The notes under the pieces were generated by a model. The model did no database searches. It saw only the letters and a list, made by a program, of their open reading frames with translations, and had not been told where the DNA came from. A stretch of 64,000 bases of DNA from CAYNWT01 sp964450955 (lineage in GTDB: Bacteria; Planctomycetota; Planctomycetia; Planctomycetales; Planctomycetaceae). Positions 1-7,587 of the stretch are shown here, one piece after another. Position 1 is the first letter of the stretch. Every line of letters starts with the position of its first letter. A program made the translations under genes and the position numbers. The stretch is from NCBI GenBank assembly GCA_964450955.1, contig CAYVFI010000027.1:1-64000 (forward strand), given 5' to 3'.

Positions 1-2944
1 CGTCATCACGAATCTCGGTCGGCTGGATAATACCCAGCCCGTTTGTGGTGAACCCGTTAATTACGGGCACCTCCTGGCCTACTTGAATCCGAGCCTCGAT
101 GCCGTTGGTCGCATTCACCATTGGCCGACTAAGGACGTGCACATTGCGACGGGCCTGCAAGGCTCTGACAAGTACGCTGACTGCCTCTGAGTTCGCCGAG
201 AACACTAAACCACCGAAACCGAGATCGGTATTTTGACGACCGAGTCCGAAGTTACTTAACCCCTGGGTTGCCACGCGATTCGGTGAAATCAGGTTGGTAT
301 TCGCGAGCTGGTTCGCTCCAGCAAAGCCGAAACCAGAAGCACCTCGCAGGAAGCTAAACGGATCCTGGAATCCAAGTTCAATACCGAACTCATCGTTGTT
401 GTCCAGTGAGACTTCAACCAGCAGTGCCTGAATCACCACTTGTCGAGGGTTCTGGTCAAGTCGGTCAGTAAGGTTTCTGATCTGTGCGTGCCATTCCGGT
501 GTCGCACTAACGATCAGGCTATTGCTTTGCTCTTCGAAGTCGACAACAACTTCGTTGGCCAGTCGTTCAACACCAGACCGCAAAGCGTCCTGATCCAGAA
601 GCTGTGTCTGCGTGTCGAGGAACTGTGCGACCTGAGCCGCTGTTGATTCGGCAAGGATGTTGTTTAGCTGGATAACTTCGATGGTTCGAGAGCTGGTCAG
701 CGACCTGGTCTCATCCAGCCGCAACAGAATCGCTTCGACAATCGCCAGCGATTCCAGGCTACCAGCGGCAACAACAGTGTTTGTTCGGACGTCGGCTGAG
801 AACCGCAGTGGAGTCAGCGTGCTGCCGGCTCCCTGAGCTCCTTCAATCACGACACCGACATTGTCAGTCGTGTTCTGATCTTCAAATATCCCAGTTAGAA
901 GATCGACGGCCTGTTCTGCGTCGGCTCGTTGCAGAGTGAAGACCTTAATGTCTGCCACGCTTCGCGGAACACCGTCCAACTCACGGATCAAAGCTTCCAT
1001 CAGTTCGAGACTCGGTTCCGGAGCCGTCACGATGATCGTGTTGCTGCGGACGTCTGCCTGAACCCGAACGTCCACAAGAATTCCCGAGCGGATATATCTT
1101 TCGATCTCACCGTCCCTGGTCAGAAATTCCAGAACCACCGACTGCGAGTCGCGAAGCTCAGTTGATCCGGTTTGACCGAATGCCTGGTTTGTTGCAGGCG
1201 GATTCGTGATGTTCTGCAAAGCAGTGTTGATCGTATCAGCAAGTTCTTCCGCAGTCGCATTTTGCAGTTTGATGACACGCACACGGGCGACCTTGCCAGC
1301 CGAGTCTCGGTCGACTTTTTCCACGAAGGTTGCGACGGCCTCCAGGTCCCCCGGACGAGCCTGCACGATGACCGAGTTGGTTCGCACATCAGCAACTGCT
1401 CGGACACGAGTACCCAAGCCCGTTGGCTCGTCGTACAAATCTGTCAACGAAGCTACAACTTGTGATGCAATCGCATTCTTCAGCTGGAAGACTTCGAACT
1501 CGTAAGTCGGGTTAACTGGCTTATCCAGTTTCTTGATAAGCGTCAGGATGTCGCCCATGTCGACTGTTGGTGCGAGAACCAGAATCGCATTTGGTTTCAC
1601 AACAGGAACGAAACCGATGTTGGTCTGCCGTTCGCTGCCAGCACCGGCCTCTCGAAGTTCAGACAGTCGATCGTAAACTGACGTCATCAACTCGGCGAGT
1701 GCTTCTGAGTTCACTGACTTCAGTTCGACCAGGTTAATCTCAGGCAGTGTGCCTTCGCTTAGCCGTTCCAGTTCTTCAATGATCCCAACGACTGTGTCGA
1801 TGTCATCCTGGTTACCTCTGATCACAACAGCCCCAAGGTCATCCAGAGGCTGCAGGACAACGTCGCCCTGTAGGTTCATCGATCGCTGAGCACCAGCGCC
1901 CGTGGTTGGTGGACCAGTATCCTGACCGTTACCACTTTGCTGAGCGAAGAATGTTTCTTCGGGATTTGGTCGGAACGATGTTCGCTGCCGGGTTCGACTT
2001 AGTTTGTCGAGTTCCTGCTGCAGCTCTTCCGTTGTCTTGGCTTTCACTTTGTTCGTCGGAACAATCCGTACGTCCTGTGGCACTCCTGGCTGTGGAGCTT
2101 CGTCAAGGTTTCGCATCAGATTGATCAGTTGACCCACCGTGTTGCGGGGCGCAACGACTGTCAGTGAGTTGTTTGCTCGATCAATCGCAATCTCAAAGTG
2201 CTTGTCCGATGAAGCTTCACCGTTTGCCCCACGGTGGAACACTGTGAAGGAAGGAAGGCCGTTCAAACCGGACTTATTAAGAGTGCTACGCGACGAGAAT
2301 ACATCGTAAATCGAACGGGCGACGTCAGCCGCTTTTCCGTTAGCAATCTTGAATGTTTGTTCTTCAAGTGGCTCTGCGGCAGGTCGCTGTGTTTGAGATT
2401 CGACAGGATCCTGAAAACCACTGGTCTGACGAATCGGCTGCGTTCGACTTCTGGAGACCGTTCGCTCTGGAGCAGCCTCTTGAGCACTCGCTTGCTGAAC
2501 GGGAGCCTCAGACGGTCGAGCGACCGGTCGTGAGTACCGACTTCGAGCGTGATCCAGCTCCAGCACAACCAGATGCTTGCTTTGCAGCAGCAGACGAAAA
2601 CCGTCCTTCTCAAGTTCTGCGTTAAGCAGTCGAATGGCCTGCGAAGTGCTGTGCATCCGCCGGTCACGTCTGGTCACACGCCCCTGCGGCGCCTGTTCCA
2701 TGACCAGCTCTCGCCCCATCTGTTTGCTGACATCCCGAAGGACACGATCCCAGGAAGCGCCAAAGTAGTTCAGTTTGACTTTGGTCTCGTCGGCTTCGCT
2801 AACGTCCTGCGAATACGCCTGTCGAAACGAACCTGTCTTTTGGTCGTCGGTCTGAGCTTTAAGCGGAGTGCTTCCATTAAAGAACCACGCGCCACCGGCT
2901 ACGGCCAACCCTGCTACCGCCACTCGGGTATATCGAGACACCAC
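1..2944 (-). CDS. Secretin (GspD-like outer-membrane channel), C-terminus cut by window edge
   Basis: The reading frame is open from a GTG at 2944 to the left edge, about 981 residues, with no stop reached. GGGGAG lies 7 bases before the GTG, and a second GTG follows directly. A hydrophobic N-terminus is followed by a Pro/Gln/Arg-rich linker and a series of repeated ring-forming units of secretin-N type (starts near residues 198, 404, 487, 556, 668 and 758), each opening with a hydrophobic-L-x-N/S-A-like strand. From about residue 840 (LLVEVSLDNN) comes the secretin core, including LSRPMVNATNG and QVGQEVPVI, the conserved pore-domain signature. Secretins form the outer-membrane pore of type II secretion or type IV pilus machines. 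Typical GspD is 650-750 residues, so this one is long before its pore domain is complete. The three secreted paralogues upstream on the same strand are separated from it by a terminator, so it probably has its own promoter in 2945-3194. Confidence 0.9.
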   Translation of the reverse strand, partial: MVSRYTRVAVAGLAVAGGAWFFNGSTPLKAQTDDQKTGSFRQAYSQDVSEADETKVKLNYFGASWDRVLRDVSKQMGRELVMEQAPQGRVTRRDRRMHSTSQAIRLLNAELEKDGFRLLLQSKHLVVLELDHARSRYSRPVARPSEAPVQQASAQEAAPERTVSRSRTQPIRQTSGFQDPVESQTQRPAAEPLEEQTFKIANGKAADVARSIYDVFSSRSTLNKSGLNGLPSFTVFHRGANGEASSDKHFEIAIDRANNSLTVVAPRNTVGQLINLMRNLDEAPQPGVPQDVRIVPTNKVKAKTTEELQQELDKLSRTRQRTSFRPNPEETFFAQQSGNGQDTGPPTTGAGAQRSMNLQGDVVLQPLDDLGAVVIRGNQDDIDTVVGIIEELERLSEGTLPEINLVELKSVNSEALAELMTSVYDRLSELREAGAGSERQTNIGFVPVVKPNAILVLAPTVDMGDILTLIKKLDKPVNPTYEFEVFQLKNAIASQVVASLTDLYDEPTGLGTRVRAVADVRTNSVIVQARPGDLEAVATFVEKVDRDSAGKVARVRVIKLQNATAEELADTINTALQNITNPPATNQAFGQTGSTELRDSQSVVLEFLTRDGEIERYIRSGILVDVRVQADVRSNTIIVTAPEPSLELMEALIRELDGVPRSVADIKVFTLQRADAEQAVDLLTGIFEDQNTTDNVGVVIEGAQGAGSTLTPLRFSADVRTNTVVAAGSLESLAIVEAILLRLDETRSLTSSRTIEVIQLNNILAESTAAQVAQFLDTQTQLLDQDALRSGVERLANEVVVDFEEQSNSLIVSATPEWHAQIRNLTDRLDQNPRQVVIQALLVEVSLDNNDEFGIELGFQDPFSFLRGASGFGFAGANQLANTNLISPNRVATQGLSNFGLGRQNTDLGFGGLVFSANSEAVSVLVRALQARRNVHVLSRPMVNATNGIEARIQVGQEVPVINGFTTNGLGIIQPTEIRDD

Positions 2945-3194
2945 GGTGAAACTCCCCTGTTCACAACGCAATCCCCAGCAACGTTGGGACGTTACTCGCG
3001 TTGGATATTTTGCTTTCCCCCCTCAGACCCCCCTCGAGCCTGAAGACACCGCTAGGCTGACGCATAGCGACTGACTACGCACCAAGGCACGCACTAAGTT
3101 TGATATCGGTTAGTCCGAGTGTGCGGGTTAGGAAAAAGCCTCTCGTTGTACGGGTCGTTTCAGATTTGACAGTAGTCCCATATATGCAAGCGCA
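2945..3194. other. Upstream region of the secretin gene
   Basis: About 250 bases between the secretin start and the terminator of the next gene upstream. No convincing coding frame is seen. It must carry the secretin promoter and leader, but no confident -35/-10 pair was recognised. Confidence 0.4.
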
Positions 3195-3195
3195 C

Positions 3196-3226
3196 AAAAA
3201 AAACCGCCTGGCAGGCTGCCAGGCGG
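3196..3226 (-). terminator. Intrinsic terminator after the first tandem paralogue
   Basis: A perfect 10-bp stem (3204-3213 pairs with 3217-3226, 3-base loop) is followed, reading the minus strand, by eight T residues (A-run 3196-3203 on the plus strand). It lies 55 bases past the stop of the 3281-4039 gene and separates that gene from the secretin. Confidence 0.85.
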
Positions 3227-3280
3227 CGTTCCATCAAGTCAACAAGCCGAAACCCGTTGTCTGTCTGCTAGTCCATCGGA

Positions 3281-4039
3281 CTATGGTGATCGTCGGCGTC
3301 CATCGTCGTCGTCGGCAGCAACTGCGATTGCAGTGACAATACCAGCGATAGCGAGGCCGGTTAGCAAAGTTCCGCCACCGAAGAATCCGCCGCCAGTTGC
3401 AGCAGGTGCGTAACCGTAGTCGTAGCACTCAGCTCCGTAGCCGAATCCGCCGTCGCCGAAACCGCCGTTACCAAAACCACCGTCGGAGAATCCACCGTTG
3501 AGCGCGCCGCCGTCGCCGTACGAGTTTCCAACAACCCAACCGTTGCCGCCACCGCCGTGACCAAGGATTCCGCCACCGCCGCCGTGTCCAAGTAGTCCAC
3601 CGCCGCCGACGCCACAGCCACCTTCGCCACACTGAGCGCGAATGACGTTCTTGTCAGAGACGATTAGAGCAACTGGCTTGGCTGAAGCTGGAGCTGTCTT
3701 TTCAGTCCAAAGACGGGCTGGTACCCGACCGTTGACTGTCTCCAGTTCATGGACGCCACCAATCAAACCTGTAATCGCGAACCGTCCATCAGCGTTGGTC
3801 GTGGTTTGTGCAACCACGCGGTTTTGGTACCGAAGAGCAATCTTTGCCCCTTTAAGAACCTTGCCTTGTGCGTCAACGATCAGGCCAGAAGCTGAGCCAT
3901 CAGTCAGCTTTACATCCAGCATGCGTGCGGTGGTTTGTTGCTGAGGCTTCTCCGCGGCGGCTACTAGAGCTCCCTGCGGAATCATCATGCCAAAGCAGGC
4001 CAAACACAGTGCAGCACGCTTCCACAGCGAAACGTACAT
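3281..4039 (-). CDS. Secreted carboxypeptidase-regulatory-like protein, tandem paralogue 1
   Basis: A predicted exported protein of 252 residues. It has a signal peptide (MYVSLWKRAALCLACFG core), a small beta-sandwich resembling the carboxypeptidase regulatory-like fold (GLIVDAQGKVLKGAKI, then NADGRFAITGL), a long Gly/Cys-rich stretch with repeated GDGGFGNGG-like units, and a C-terminal hydrophobic segment followed by DDDDGRRRSP. The start at 4039 is chosen because all three paralogues align from this Met, six residues before the conserved KRA; an ATG three codons upstream (4048) is the alternative. The role is unknown. Such folds usually bind or stabilise at the cell surface, and the C-terminal hydrophobic tail suggests membrane anchoring. 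It is the most downstream of the three paralogues and has its own strong terminator. Confidence 0.75.
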   Translation of the reverse strand: MYVSLWKRAALCLACFGMMIPQGALVAAAEKPQQQTTARMLDVKLTDGSASGLIVDAQGKVLKGAKIALRYQNRVVAQTTTNADGRFAITGLIGGVHELETVNGRVPARLWTEKTAPASAKPVALIVSDKNVIRAQCGEGGCGVGGGGLLGHGGGGGILGHGGGGNGWVVGNSYGDGGALNGGFSDGGFGNGGFGDGGFGYGAECYDYGYAPAATGGGFFGGGTLLTGLAIAGIVTAIAVAADDDDGRRRSP

Positions 4040-4155
4040 AGTATCCATCCCAATAAAACGAAGGTGTCTGAGTGTGTCGAAGGGCGTGGCCCGTTAAGGA
4101 GCTCACGCAGTGAATCTGATCGACCTCGACGACCCGCATTCTGGATAATGCAAGA

Positions 4156-4180
4156 GACTCCCGAACCGAATTCGGGAGTC
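4156..4180 (-). terminator. Perfect hairpin after tandem paralogue 2, possible weak terminator
   Basis: A perfect 10-bp stem (4156-4165 with 4171-4180) has a 5-base loop. It lies about 100 bases past the stop at 4284. On the minus strand it is followed by TCTTGCATTATCC, which is a poor T-tract, so it may act as a weak terminator or as a transcript-end stabiliser between paralogues 2 and 1. Confidence 0.45.
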
Positions 4181-4283
4181 CCGCACCTTCAACGAAGGGA
4201 TGTCAGACGTGTGAGAATCAACCCGAAAACGGGGCCCTGCTAAGCTGGGGCGTGTTTGCGGAAATCCTCAGTCGTAGTTTCGT

Positions 4284-4970
4284 CTATGGGCTTGCAGGTG
4301 GGTCATCGTCATCATTCGCGGCAATGGCAATTGCTGTTGCTACGCCGGCAACAACCAAGCCGCCGATCAGAAGACCACCACCGCCAGCTCCGAACCCACC
4401 ACCAAACATTCCACCCGTTGCCGGGCCGAAACCTTCACCGTAGCCGCCAAAGCCGCCTTCACCACATCCGCCGCCGCAGCCTGGGCTGCCACATCCAGAT
4501 CCACCAAACGGCATCGCGCTACCGCCGCTGAAAGGAATCGCCTGACCGGAAACACCACCAGCTCCGCAACCACTTCCGCCACATTGAGCTCGAACAACAC
4601 CGTTGCTCACCAGCACAGCGGCAGTTCTTGCCGATGTCGGAGCCGCCTTCGCTGACCAAAGTCGAACCACTGAGTGGTTCGCACCGGCCTGGATTTGATG
4701 AACACCAGCACGCACGCCGGAAACAGCAAATCGGCCGCTTGCGTTAGTGTGAGCGCGGGCAACTGAAAGACCATTGAACCGAACGACAACTGTCGTCTGC
4801 GTCGGCTTACCCTGAGCATCAACAACAACGCCGGTCAGCGTTCCGTTGGCTGTCAACTTAAGGTCCATTGGGGGTGCAGCGATCTGCTCGGAAGCCAATA
4901 CGCCTTGAGGAATAATCATTCCAAGGCAGGCCAGGCAAAGTACTGCACGCTTCAAAACTGAAACGCACAT
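4284..4970 (-). CDS. Secreted carboxypeptidase-regulatory-like protein, tandem paralogue 2
   Basis: 228 residues. The start at 4970 is supported by AGGAG eight bases upstream and by alignment with the neighbouring paralogues; an in-frame ATG 22 codons further upstream would add a non-signal-like extension. Order of parts: signal peptide (MCVSVLKRAVLCLACLG), regulatory-like beta-sandwich (GVVVDAQGKPTQTTV, then NASGRFAVSGV), a Gly/Cys-rich segment with CGSPGCGGGCGEGG, a hydrophobic helix (GGLLIGGLVVAGVATAIAIA), then NDDDDPPASP. Function unknown. The Cys residues in the Gly-rich part could cross-link outside the cytoplasm. It shares strand and orientation with paralogues 1 and 3, which looks like tandem duplication followed by divergence of the Gly-rich part. 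Confidence 0.75.
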   Translation of the reverse strand: MCVSVLKRAVLCLACLGMIIPQGVLASEQIAAPPMDLKLTANGTLTGVVVDAQGKPTQTTVVVRFNGLSVARAHTNASGRFAVSGVRAGVHQIQAGANHSVVRLWSAKAAPTSARTAAVLVSNGVVRAQCGGSGCGAGGVSGQAIPFSGGSAMPFGGSGCGSPGCGGGCGEGGFGGYGEGFGPATGGMFGGGFGAGGGGLLIGGLVVAGVATAIAIAANDDDDPPASP

Positions 4971-5099
4971 AGTCTCGTCTCCTACTTGTTTCCGTACAAA
5001 GCACCCAGTCGGTCTCATCGACCACACATGGGGCAAAACTCAACTTGCTGTGAGTCTTTAGCTAAAGTTTCTGAAAGTCTGTTTGGCCCTAAGTCACCG

Positions 5100-5630
5100 C
5101 TATGGACTGGTTGGTGCACTGCGGCGACCACTGCTGTCGCTGTCGGCCCACGCAGCGATGCCGGCGATGGTTCCGACAACAACCAAGCCACCAACCAACG
5201 CGCCGCCGTAGTCGAAGTAGTAACCGTCATCCTGACCGCGAACGATCAAAGTGTTTGGCCTGACGACAACGGCGGTTTTTGCCGATTTCGGAGCCGTGTC
5301 CGCCGACCACAGTCGCTGCGTCGTATGACTGACTGGTGTCACGACTTCGTGCAGACCACTACGCAGACCACTCACCGCGAACCGGCCGCTGGTATTGGTC
5401 TTAGCCCGGGCGACAGTGTGCCCTTTGAACCGAACCGTTACCGGAACTCCTGCCTGCGCTTCGCCAGCAGCGTTGACAACCGAACCGTTTAAAGTTCCGC
5501 CCGCCGTCAGACTGACATCAACGCGTGTTGGCGATTGAGTCAACTTGTCCGAAGCCATCGCAGCCTGCGGAGCAACCATTCCGACGCACGCCAGACAAAC
5601 CGCAGCTCGTTTCCACATTGGAAAGAACAT
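5100..5630 (-). CDS. Secreted carboxypeptidase-regulatory-like protein, tandem paralogue 3
   Basis: 176 residues. The start at 5630 has GGAG seven bases upstream and aligns with the other two copies; an in-frame ATG at 5762 would give a long implausible extension. Signal peptide (MFFPMWKRAAVCLACVG), regulatory-like beta-sandwich (LNGSVVNAAGEAQAGV, then NTSGRFAVSGL), a short DDGYYFDYGG stretch in place of the Gly/Cys-rich region, a hydrophobic segment (ALVGGLVVVGTIAGIAAW), and a tail ending RRSAPTSP. The shared elements (signal peptide, beta-sandwich, hydrophobic tail, final SP) mark what is conserved; the Gly-rich part is what varies. It is the first gene in the minus-strand series leading to the secretin. 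Role unknown. Confidence 0.72.
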   Translation of the reverse strand: MFFPMWKRAAVCLACVGMVAPQAAMASDKLTQSPTRVDVSLTAGGTLNGSVVNAAGEAQAGVPVTVRFKGHTVARAKTNTSGRFAVSGLRSGLHEVVTPVSHTTQRLWSADTAPKSAKTAVVVRPNTLIVRGQDDGYYFDYGGALVGGLVVVGTIAGIAAWADSDSSGRRSAPTSP

Positions 5631-6027
5631 ATCTATCTCCACAGTAGTGTTGTCATCCAAAATACTGGCCCAATTGCGTAATCGGCTACATTCGGCAGGC
5701 CACTCAATCTGGGTACCACCATGACAATCGATTCTTTCGGACCCGTGCGGAACAATCCGCATGGGTGCCTTTTTCCGTCCACGTAAACTAGGAAGCCTTC
5801 GCGAAGACTGCGGCTGGTTTCACCAGCGAGCCAAGCCCCGCCCAGGAAACAAAACCGCGTACCTGACCACAACCCGGATGCCGCACGTCTGGTCCGTTTA
5901 TGCCACCATACGCAAGGTGGCCGACCCATTTCCGGCGGTTAAACGTGACAACTATCACCGCCAATCCTAAACTCGAACCTGCAGGGACGCGGTCAATCTT
6001 CAGCCCCAATCCTCATGGGAGCGAATC
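5631..6027. other. Divergent intergenic region, 397 bases
   Basis: Lies between the minus-strand paralogue 3 and the plus-strand gene at 6028, so it should contain promoters for both. No convincing gene, repeat or hairpin was seen. Confidence 0.4.
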
Positions 6028-6489
6028 GTGTTTGGTTTTATTCTGAACCCAATTAAGAACTTCTTCCGCAACAAAGAATCGCGGGCAGGTATCGGCTGCT
6101 TCCGGATTCAGCGAGAACAGCTCGAAGCCAGGTTCTTTGATCTCGCAGCGTCACTCGGCAAGCCGCGCGGACTGCGCTGGGTTGAATGCGACTGGTTACC
6201 AGACGTTCGATTCGCTCGAGATACCGAAAGCGGACTGCTGACGGCGTTCGTGTCAGTCAACATCCGGTTCGAAGCCGTAGAAGGCGGTGACATGGAAGAA
6301 GTCGCGGCGGTAAGCACGATTCGAGATGCAGCCGCGGTCTTCCACTACCGCAACGGACGCTGGGGCACTGGTGGCCGAGCTCTGTTCAATATGAACCCGG
6401 TGGATGCCATCGAACGGCTCTCACATCAATACAAAGCGATTGAAACAAATCAGGTTGCTCAAGCTCGCAAGCCAGCAAAACGATCCTGA
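6028..6489 (+). CDS. Conserved-looking hypothetical protein, 153 aa
   Basis: I do not recognise the family. The GTG start at 6028 is preceded by GGGAG at a spacing of seven bases; the ATG at 6015 is out of frame. No signal peptide or membrane segment is visible. The protein is mixed alpha/beta with an aromatic core (GLRWVECDWLPDVRF, then VSVNIRFEAVEGGDME) and a polar, Lys/Arg-rich C-terminus. The phrases AVFHYRNGRWGTGGRALFN and FDLAASLGKPRGLRW read as a soluble single-domain protein. The gene stands alone on the plus strand, convergent with the HD-domain gene (stops 22 bases apart), and gives no functional context. Confidence 0.65.
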   Translation: MFGFILNPIKNFFRNKESRAGIGCFRIQREQLEARFFDLAASLGKPRGLRWVECDWLPDVRFARDTESGLLTAFVSVNIRFEAVEGGDMEEVAAVSTIRDAAAVFHYRNGRWGTGGRALFNMNPVDAIERLSHQYKAIETNQVAQARKPAKRS

Positions 6490-6511
6490 TTCGATTCCGG
6501 AATAATCTCTT

Positions 6512-7096
6512 TCAGACTGACTCGCCTGCCAACTGCGACAGCACACGTTCGCACTCATCGCGCAGGACATCCAGTTTCTTAATGCCTTCGCCGGTGGCGA
6601 TCATCTTGCGGTAATAGCCCAGCAATTCTTCTCTGGACGCATTGAACCGATCCCAAACGCGCGGGTTGCCTTCTGAGTCAACCTTTATCGATGTCAGGTT
6701 GTGCAACTTGTCCGCCAGCATGACCGCTTTCGCATCCACTGACGCGCCGGTCATAGACTGCAAATGATGAAACTTACGCTGCGCCCACTTCAACTTAACG
6801 CCGAACTCATCGACCTTGTCTTCCGACATCGCGTCAACAATCTCTGCAACCTTCGCAGGAAACGCTGCCTGAATTTCTTCCAGAGTCACTTCCGTGTCTT
6901 CAACAACATCATGCAGCCAGGCCGCCGCCAGAACACACTCATCGCAGAACCCGGCGCGTTCAAGAATAGAAACGATGGCGGCCGGATGAGCAATGTATGG
7001 CAGGTCCGACCCCTTTCGCCGCTGAGTTCTGTGCGCCGTCGCCGCCATTCGAATCGCAGCATCGACGACAGGAGAAAGCAGTGGTTCAGAAAGCAT
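6512..7096 (-). CDS. HD-domain phosphohydrolase, small alarmone hydrolase-like
   Basis: 194 residues forming a single HD-type hydrolase domain, like the N-terminal ppGpp hydrolase half of SpoT/Rel or the stand-alone Mesh1/SAH enzymes. Visible motifs: AHRTQRRKG near the N-terminus, PYIAHPAAIV (first metal-ligand His), WLHDVVEDT (the HD pair plus the ED pair typical of alarmone hydrolases), and LADKLHNLTSI (conserved Asp and Asn). No synthetase, TGS or ACT domain follows, so it could only degrade, not make, (p)ppGpp; other nucleotide substrates are possible. It is cytoplasmic with no signal peptide. It stands alone, with the repeat-bearing gap 7097-7587 upstream. The fold is sure, the substrate inferred. 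Confidence 0.82.
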   Translation of the reverse strand: MLSEPLLSPVVDAAIRMAATAHRTQRRKGSDLPYIAHPAAIVSILERAGFCDECVLAAAWLHDVVEDTEVTLEEIQAAFPAKVAEIVDAMSEDKVDEFGVKLKWAQRKFHHLQSMTGASVDAKAVMLADKLHNLTSIKVDSEGNPRVWDRFNASREELLGYYRKMIATGEGIKKLDVLRDECERVLSQLAGESV

Positions 7097-7159
7097 TACT
7101 AATCAGGTCCTTCTGGGATTTTTGTGGCTGGCAGCATCTTCTGATTCTCTCGGAGTGTC

Positions 7160-7320
7160 TCAGTTGCGGAGCAACGACATGCGGCCATTCGCGCAATCAC
7201 TCTCGCATTACAACGCGTTCAACGATCCACCTGCCGCCGCTTCGCGGCTTCGGAAGTTGCGGGCCACGTTTCCTCGGGGTTGAAACCTGAGGCTATCGCC
7301 TGTCGTTGCTCCGCGACTGA
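7160..7320. repeat. Inverted repeat element in the 491-base gap 7097-7587
   Basis: A 20-base arm at 7160-7179 matches the reverse complement of 7301-7320 at 19 of 20 positions (motif GCGGAGCAACGACA). Between the arms are smaller imperfect palindromes, one at about 7272-7292 (CCTC...GAGG around GGTT/AACC) and one near 7230-7245 (GCCGC...GCGGC). The layout resembles a non-autonomous interspersed or REP-like element. The rest of the gap shows no credible gene. Confidence 0.5.
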
Positions 7321-7587
7321 ACGAAAATCGCTGTAGGAATAAGATCGATGAGTGGAAGAAACAGAAGTTTTGAGCCGCAGACTTCTCAGAAGAACCACGT
7401 ATCAAGCGGGTTATCGGTTTTGATGTCAGACACTCCACTGTACACAGCCGGGTCGCACCGTCCCAACAACCCCCGCCACAACCCCGCGTCCACACGGTCC
7501 ACAAAGACACCAAAACAACCTCGCCAACTTCATCATCAACCGGGCCAAAACTCCCCTACCCCAGTCACACCTCCAACCGGATACCGA

